Assembly: GCF_022760995.1 (NCBI RefSeq)
Contig: NZ_JAKWJO010000002.1
Coordinates: forward strand, 186,001-250,000
Source of the DNA: Dyella sedimenti
Lineage (GTDB): Bacteria > Pseudomonadota > Gammaproteobacteria > Xanthomonadales > Rhodanobacteraceae
DNA length: 64,000 nt
Direction: 5' to 3'
Below the pieces are notes generated by a model. It had not been told where the DNA came from, made no database searches, and was given only the letters and a program-made list of their open reading frames with translations. Positions 59,409 to 64,000 of the stretch are shown here, piece after piece; position 1 is the stretch's first letter; the number at the start of each line of letters is the position of its first letter. A program made the position numbers and the translations under genes.

Positions 59409-60278
59409 TCAACGCCGGTCGCCTGGAACATCCGGCTCCAGCCACTCCAGCAGGAACCACGCGGACAGCGAGGCGCCCGGCGCGAGGCAGCGCTCCGGAT
59501 CGAGGTTGAAGGCGTCGGGCGGGCCGCTCTGCGGCTCGACGCAGGTGGCGTGCGCGGTCTCGTCGTAGACCACCCAATGGTCGCAATCGGAGGTCAGCCG
59601 CAGCGATTGGCCGCCCCGTTCGAGCAGCACCGGCTGGCCATTGATGAAGCAGTCGTCCCACGGACCCGGCGGGGGCGCCGCCAGCGGGAGCGTGGGCAGG
59701 CCCTCCGGGTCGCGCGGGTAGTAGCGGCTGGGCCGGAAGTCGAGCCGGTCCGGCTTGCGGAACCAGGGATGCCAGCCGATCGTCGCCGGCATCGGCAGGT
59801 CGCCGGCGGTCACCGCCAGGCTCAGGCGCAGTTGGCGCGCGCCCACCTCGATGCGCTGGCGGGCCATGCCGCCGAACGGCCAGCGCTCATCCTGCGGCAG
59901 CCGCAGCGACAGCTCCGCGCGTGCCGCCGACAGCTGGCCCACATGCCATGGCAGGCCGAACGCCACGCCATGGATCGCATGCCCGCCGAGGTTGGCCGGC
60001 AACTGGTGGCGACGGCCACCGAAAGCGAAGCGGCCGTGGCGGATCCGCCCTGCCCAAGGCAGCATCGGGTAGCTGCCCCAGGCGATCATCGCCTGGTGAC
60101 GGCTGTCGTAACCGACCAGCCAATCTTCGCCATGGAAGGTGATCTGGGCGATCCGGCCGCCCGCCATGGGCGCGAGGTCGACGGCCAGCGCGCCCTGCGC
60201 CAGGCGCACCAGCGGCCCGGGAGCCAGCGGGCTCGCGGCGTCGCGCATGGCCGCCGCCGACGGGGCATCATTCGCCAT
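59409..60278 (-). CDS. aldose 1-epimerase (galactose mutarotase-like)
   Basis: The 289-aa protein has PMAGGRIAQITFHGEDWLV, SYPMLPWAGRIRHGRF, GGHAIHGVAFGLPW (catalytic His region) and ATIGWHPWFR, all typical of the mutarotase beta-sandwich. ATCVEPQSGPPDAFNL carries the catalytic Glu. It equilibrates sugar anomers after glycosidic cleavage. Its start overlaps the GH43 stop by 11 bp, so it is the last gene of the sugar operon. Confidence 0.88.
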   Translation of the reverse strand: MANDAPSAAAMRDAASPLAPGPLVRLAQGALAVDLAPMAGGRIAQITFHGEDWLVGYDSRHQAMIAWGSYPMLPWAGRIRHGRFAFGGRRHQLPANLGGHAIHGVAFGLPWHVGQLSAARAELSLRLPQDERWPFGGMARQRIEVGARQLRLSLAVTAGDLPMPATIGWHPWFRKPDRLDFRPSRYYPRDPEGLPTLPLAAPPPGPWDDCFINGQPVLLERGGQSLRLTSDCDHWVVYDETAHATCVEPQSGPPDAFNLDPERCLAPGASLSAWFLLEWLEPDVPGDRR

Positions 60279-61281
60279 AGGGATGCAGGCAGCGGATCGC
60301 GCCGTCTTCGTCGTAGCGCAGCTCGGCCATCTTGATCGAGCGCAGATGCGTCACGCCACCCGACAGCAGGGAGTCGTGATAGAACAGATACCAGCGCCCC
60401 TCGAACTCGCAGATGGAGTGGTGGGTGGTCCAGCCGACCACCTCGGTGAGGATGGGCCCTTGGTAGGTGTACGGGCCATAGGGGTTGTCGCTGGTCGCGT
60501 AGCACAGCAGGTGCGTATCGCCGGTGGAATAGGACAGGTAGTAGCGGCCCTGGTAGGCATGCATCCACGGCCCCTCGAAATAGCGGCGCGCGTGGTCGCC
60601 GGCGAGCAGTGGCTGGCCGTGCTCGTCCAGGATCACGATCTCGCGCGACGGCTCGGCGAACTGCGTCATGCCGTCGGCCAGGCGGGCGATGCGCGGTCCC
60701 AGCGCGGGCTGGTGCGGCAGCGGTTCGCGATGGCTGGCGGCATAGGCGTTGTCGCGATACTTCTGCAGCTGTCCGCCCCAGATGCCGCCGAACACCATGT
60801 AGAACGCACCGTCGTCGTCGCCGAACACGGCCGGGTCGATCGAGTAGCTGCCCTCGATGGCCTCCGGCTCGGGCGTGAACGGGCCTTCGGGCCGGTCGGA
60901 CACCGCCACGCCGATCTGGAACAGCCCATTGCTGCGCTTGGCCGGGAAGTACAGGTAATAGCGGCCGTCCTTGCAGGCCGCGTCGGGGGCCCACATCTGG
61001 CGCTCGGCCCAGGGTACGTCCTTCACGTGCAGGGCGACGCCGCAGTCGACGGCTTCGGACGTGGGCGAATCCATGCGGAAGACGTGGTAGTCCTCCATGC
61101 AGAAATGGTCGCCGTTGTCGTTGAAGGGCACGCCGCCGTCGATGTCGTGCGAAGGGTAGATGTAGATCTTCCCTTCGAATACGTGCGCGGAAGGATCGGC
61201 GGTATAGATATGCGTCACCAGCGGCCGGGAAAGGGCCCTGGCGGCAAGCGAGGCGAGGTCGAGGTTCGTTTCGTCCGACAT
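60268..61281 (-). CDS. glycoside hydrolase family 43 (beta-xylosidase/arabinofuranosidase type)
   Basis: The 337-aa five-bladed propeller enzyme has the three GH43 acids: Asp29 (TADPSAHVFEGKIYIY, general base), Asp149 (SYSIDPAVFGDDDG, pKa modulator) and Glu236 (RRYFEGPWMHAYQGRYYL, general acid). There is no signal peptide, so it would act in the cytoplasm on imported oligosaccharides such as xylo- or arabino-oligosaccharides. It lies between the symporter and the epimerase. Linkage specificity cannot be read. Confidence 0.9.
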   Translation of the reverse strand: MSDETNLDLASLAARALSRPLVTHIYTADPSAHVFEGKIYIYPSHDIDGGVPFNDNGDHFCMEDYHVFRMDSPTSEAVDCGVALHVKDVPWAERQMWAPDAACKDGRYYLYFPAKRSNGLFQIGVAVSDRPEGPFTPEPEAIEGSYSIDPAVFGDDDGAFYMVFGGIWGGQLQKYRDNAYAASHREPLPHQPALGPRIARLADGMTQFAEPSREIVILDEHGQPLLAGDHARRYFEGPWMHAYQGRYYLSYSTGDTHLLCYATSDNPYGPYTYQGPILTEVVGWTTHHSICEFEGRWYLFYHDSLLSGGVTHLRSIKMAELRYDEDGAIRCLHPYGE

Positions 61282-61306
61282 GGAAGTACCTGCTGGATCC
61301 CGCCGC

Positions 61307-62791
61307 TCAGGAAGCGGCGCCGGCCAGCGACCGGCGCTCGCCGAGCTCCCGCTCGATGCGGAGTTCCATGGATTTGTTGATCTTGTAGAAGAACAGCAGC
61401 GCGACCGCCGCCAGGAAAGGCACGGAGCAGAACACGCTGACGGTGAGCCGGATGCCGTTGACCACGCCCGACGCCTGCGCCGCCGCATCGGCCACGTAGC
61501 CGTAGTGGGCCAGGATGCCGGCCACCATGGCGCCGCCGATGCTCAGGCCCATCTTCAAGCCGCACAGCATGGCTGAGAAGATGATGGCGGTCGCGCGGCG
61601 GCGGTTGCGCCATTCCGAATAGTCCGCCACGTCGGCGATCATCGCCCATAGCAGCGGGATGGTGATGCCGTAGAAGAAGCCATGCAGGATGTACGAGCCT
61701 ACCACCAGGGCGACCGCATCCGGCGAGTACGCATAGAAGGCCAGCAGGAACAGGGTGGAGGCCAGCAAGGCGCCGCCGAACACGTCGCGCTTGCCGTAGC
61801 GGTCGGCCAGCCGCTTGGAGAAGCCGATGCCCACGATCATGAAGATGATGCCCAGCCCGTTGAACAGGCTGAAGGCGGAAGTCGGTGCATCCTTGGGCCA
61901 GCGGAACTCGGTCAGCCCCACGCCGGCCAGCAGCCGGTTCAGTCCCGCGATGAAGGCGTTGAAGCCCACGCGGTCGAGGAAGCCCGCCAGCTCGGCCTCG
62001 CTGAGGTAGTACTTGAAGTAATAGACGTACATGCCGCCCTTCAACGCCAGGTTGATGAACAGCAGCACGGTCACCGCCAGCATGATCTGCCAGGGGCGGT
62101 TGCGCAGCAGGTCCGCCAGGTCCTCGCGCACGGAGGAGTGCTGTTCCGGCGCGGGAACGATGCGCTCGCGGGTGGTGAAGAAAGTGGCCAGGAAGAACAC
62201 CGTGCCGACCACGGCGAACAGCGTCATGGTGTTGTGGAAGCCACGCGCCTTGTCGCCGTCGCCCAGGATCAGCACCAGCGGCAACAGCAGCACCTGGATG
62301 ATGAACTGCGCCACCATCACCGCCACGAAGCGATACGACGAAAGGCTGTTGCGCTGCGCCATGCTGCCGGTCAGCACGCCGCTCAGCGCGGAGTACGGCA
62401 GGTTGTTGGCCACGTACACCAGCACCAGCAGCGTATAGGTAGCCACCGCGTAGGTCACCTTGCCATGCTCGCCCAGCGCGGGCGTGCTGAAGGCCAGCAG
62501 CGACAGCGCGCCGAACGGCACCGCGGTCCACAGCACCCAGGGACGGAACTTGCCCCAGCGCGTACGGGTGCGGTCGGCGACCAGGCCCATGATCGGGGTG
62601 AACACGAAGGCCCCGAGCATGCCTACCGAGAATATCAGCGTCGCCGCGGTGGCCGCGGGAATGCGGAACACGTCGGTGTAGAAGAACGCCAGGAAGGTCA
62701 CCAGCGTCTGGAAGATCAGGTTGGCAGCCAGGTCGCCGAGGGCGTAACCGACTTTCTCGGTGACCGAGAGTGCTTGGGCGTTGCTTGTCAT
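61307..62791 (-). CDS. GPH-family sugar:cation symporter (MFS)
   Basis: The 494-aa protein has 12 predicted helices and the family's N-terminal KVGYALGDLAANLIFQTLVTFLAFFYTDVF. GLVADRTRTRWGKFRPWVLWTAVPFG (loop 2-3) and WAMIADVADYSEWRNRRRATAIIFSAMLCGLKMG are also diagnostic of glycoside-pentoside-hexuronide symporters (MelB/XynP group). It would bring glycosides released into the periplasm across the inner membrane to the GH43 enzyme. Confidence 0.92.
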   Translation of the reverse strand: MTSNAQALSVTEKVGYALGDLAANLIFQTLVTFLAFFYTDVFRIPAATAATLIFSVGMLGAFVFTPIMGLVADRTRTRWGKFRPWVLWTAVPFGALSLLAFSTPALGEHGKVTYAVATYTLLVLVYVANNLPYSALSGVLTGSMAQRNSLSSYRFVAVMVAQFIIQVLLLPLVLILGDGDKARGFHNTMTLFAVVGTVFFLATFFTTRERIVPAPEQHSSVREDLADLLRNRPWQIMLAVTVLLFINLALKGGMYVYYFKYYLSEAELAGFLDRVGFNAFIAGLNRLLAGVGLTEFRWPKDAPTSAFSLFNGLGIIFMIVGIGFSKRLADRYGKRDVFGGALLASTLFLLAFYAYSPDAVALVVGSYILHGFFYGITIPLLWAMIADVADYSEWRNRRRATAIIFSAMLCGLKMGLSIGGAMVAGILAHYGYVADAAAQASGVVNGIRLTVSVFCSVPFLAAVALLFFYKINKSMELRIERELGERRSLAGAAS

Positions 62792-62863
62792 GCGCGAGTC
62801 GGGACCACTGGAAACTTCGGGAAGCCCGCCGGCGCCGGCCGGCGAGCGCGGCGCGACGCGCAA

Positions 62864-62896
62864 CGGCCCGCCCGGCATCGATGCCGGGACGGGCCG
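62864..62896. terminator. hairpin between TonB receptor and symporter
   Basis: An inner 18-nt palindrome (CCCGGCATCGATGCCGGG, 62871-62888) is flanked by CGGCCCG/CGGGCCG. The hairpin lacks a U-tract and probably reduces rather than stops transcription from the receptor into the transporter genes. Confidence 0.5.
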
Positions 62897-62922
62897 CGAT
62901 ACATCACGAGCGGACGTCACTC

Positions 62923-64000
62923 TCAGAAGCTGCCGCGCACGCCCAGCATGATCGTATAGCCTGGGGTGTAGTAGGTGTATGCGGCATTGTTGTAGGTGAA
63001 GGTGGTGCGCAGCGGCGCCTTCGTCATGTTGATGAAGTTGAAGGTAATCATCGGCTTGGACGGGAGCGACGCGAACTGGTAGCTGGCCGACAGGTCGAGC
63101 TGGCCGCGCGCATCGGTCTTGATCTGGCCGAACGACAGGCCGTTCTGGTTGGCGGTGGAGCTGATCTGCGCCGCGTTCCACACGTACGACAGGCGGACCA
63201 TGGCGCCGTAGCCTTCCCAGTAGCCGGTGACGTTGTAGGTATGCGGCGAGATGCCGATGGCCTGCGCGGGCACGCCGCTGCCGATGCTCTTCTGCGAGAC
63301 GACGGTGTAGTTCGCCTGGAAGCCCAGTCCCTTGACGAGGAAGTCCAGTGGCTGCACCCAGTTCGCCTCGGCGCCCTTGATGAAGAGCGTGCCGTCGGCG
63401 TTCACCTGCTGCTGTACCTGCACCTCGGCGGAACCCGGGCCACCGCGAAGATTGATCGCCTGCTGCTGCGTGTCGGTGAGGCTGGAGAACGGAATGCCCA
63501 GTTGGTTGAAGGGCACCAGGTTGACGCCGTTGACGGTGAAGCCGGTGATGCGCTTGCCGAATAGGTCCAGCGCCACGTAGCCCTCGTTGCCGGTGTACCA
63601 CTCGCCGCCGAAGTCGAGGTTGGTGGCCAGGTACGGCGCCAGCTTCGGATTGCCCTGGGTGGCGACTTCCGCCGCCGGGTCGCTGAAGTTGGTGTTGGGC
63701 ACCATCGCGCTCGGGTCGGGCCGGGTCAGCGAGCGCGACGCGGCCAGGCGCAGGACGATGTCGTCGGATGCGCTGTAGGCCAGGTTGAACGAGGGCAGGT
63801 AGTAGCCATAGCTGTTCTTGAGCGTCACGTACTGCAGCTGCGTGCCGATCGTCGACGGACCAGAGATGGTCTGGTCGGTGGAAGCGTGGCGCACGCCGCC
63901 GTTGACGCGCAGTTCGTGGCCCCACAGGTCGAACTTGCCGTTGCCTTCCAGGTACCAGGCCCAGGTCTTCTCTTCCATGTCGGCACTGTTGGCGCCGGTG
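62923..64000 (-). CDS. TonB-dependent receptor, C-terminal part
   Basis: The frame enters from the right edge; about 359 residues are visible. It shows barrel strands (NGGVRHASTDQT, LRLAASRSLTRPDPSAMVPN, NPKLAPYLATNLDFGGEWYTGNEGYVALDLFGKRITGF) and ends TPGYTIMLGVRGSF with the terminal Phe. SRSLTRPD and NPxLxP are typical of the TonB-receptor class linked to oligosaccharide uptake in Xanthomonadales and Caulobacter. As the first gene before symporter, GH43 and epimerase, it is the likely outer-membrane importer. The plug and TonB box lie outside the window. Confidence 0.88.
   Translation of the reverse strand, partial: TGANSADMEEKTWAWYLEGNGKFDLWGHELRVNGGVRHASTDQTISGPSTIGTQLQYVTLKNSYGYYLPSFNLAYSASDDIVLRLAASRSLTRPDPSAMVPNTNFSDPAAEVATQGNPKLAPYLATNLDFGGEWYTGNEGYVALDLFGKRITGFTVNGVNLVPFNQLGIPFSSLTDTQQQAINLRGGPGSAEVQVQQQVNADGTLFIKGAEANWVQPLDFLVKGLGFQANYTVVSQKSIGSGVPAQAIGISPHTYNVTGYWEGYGAMVRLSYVWNAAQISSTANQNGLSFGQIKTDARGQLDLSASYQFASLPSKPMITFNFINMTKAPLRTTFTYNNAAYTYYTPGYTIMLGVRGSF

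Noticed and set aside
61307..63925. 872-codon frame joining receptor and symporter
   Set aside because: The upstream half is a shifted reading of the receptor gene; ATG 62791 begins the symporter's conserved N-terminus.

Overview
The window is high-GC, densely packed, mostly single-copy bacterial chromosome. It looks gammaproteobacterial, order Xanthomonadales (Lysobacterales), most likely Rhodanobacteraceae (Frateuria/Dyella/Rhodanobacter/Luteibacter type). The main pointers are an aryl-polyene/xanthomonadin-type pigment cluster with a XanB2-like chorismatase, an Oar-like TonB-dependent receptor with a carboxypeptidase-regulatory N-terminal domain, an aceB-aceA glyoxylate locus beside a CysB-like LysR regulator, an AtpG with an extra internal loop, and many dispersed intergenic hairpin repeats. 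I saw no rRNA, tRNA, CRISPR array, prophage or complete insertion sequence.

Layout. 1-4.8 kb: the N-terminus of a YgjP-like metallopeptidase, rdgC, and a large TonB-dependent receptor whose signal-peptide region carries a G10 tract. 5.0-6.7 kb: a hipBA-type toxin-antitoxin pair with palindromic operators. 6.9-11.6 kb: housekeeping (aromatic aminotransferase, ttcA, YdcH-like, GNAT, pssA). 11.7-15.6 kb: a MarR-FUSC-DUF1656-HlyD efflux operon. 15.9-19.3 kb: a small lipoprotein and a two-domain M16 protease. 19.4-19.8 kb: a near-consensus sigma-54 promoter reading into a tiny exported Cys-containing peptide. 19.8-24.6 kb: trmL, ubiJ-ubiB, truC, arfB and a PlsC-like acyltransferase. 24.6-28.8 kb: lysR, aceB and aceA. 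28.9-37.3 kb: a CPA1 antiporter, comM, ubiK, a P-II protein, gpmA, a repeat-built exported protein, hemF and a YdcF-like protein.

37.4-47.6 kb is the polyene pigment cluster. A forward operon (ketosynthase, chain-length factor, glycosyltransferase) converges on a reverse operon (ACP, COG4648 membrane protein, hotdog dehydratase, acyltransferase, LolA-like carrier, MMPL exporter, second dehydratase, ketoreductase). A divergent xanB2-like gene should make the hydroxybenzoate starter. 47.6-50.6 kb: an exported hypothetical, glmU and a TonB-C lipoprotein. 50.7-58.3 kb: the complete F1Fo ATP synthase operon atpIBEFHAGDC on the minus strand, with a readable promoter and terminator and with repeat elements inserted between atpA/atpG and atpG/atpD. 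58.4-64 kb: a phasin, queD, and a carbohydrate-uptake operon (TonB receptor, GPH symporter, GH43 glycosidase, aldose epimerase) that runs off the right edge.

The observations most worth following are the G10 tract in a receptor gene, where either one-base slip brings an early stop; the sigma-54-driven exported micropeptide with TGTCCG repeats upstream; and four tandem hairpins in the atp operon that share the loop core CANNGATG while their stems differ but stay paired. All family names come from reading translated sequence by eye; no database search was run.
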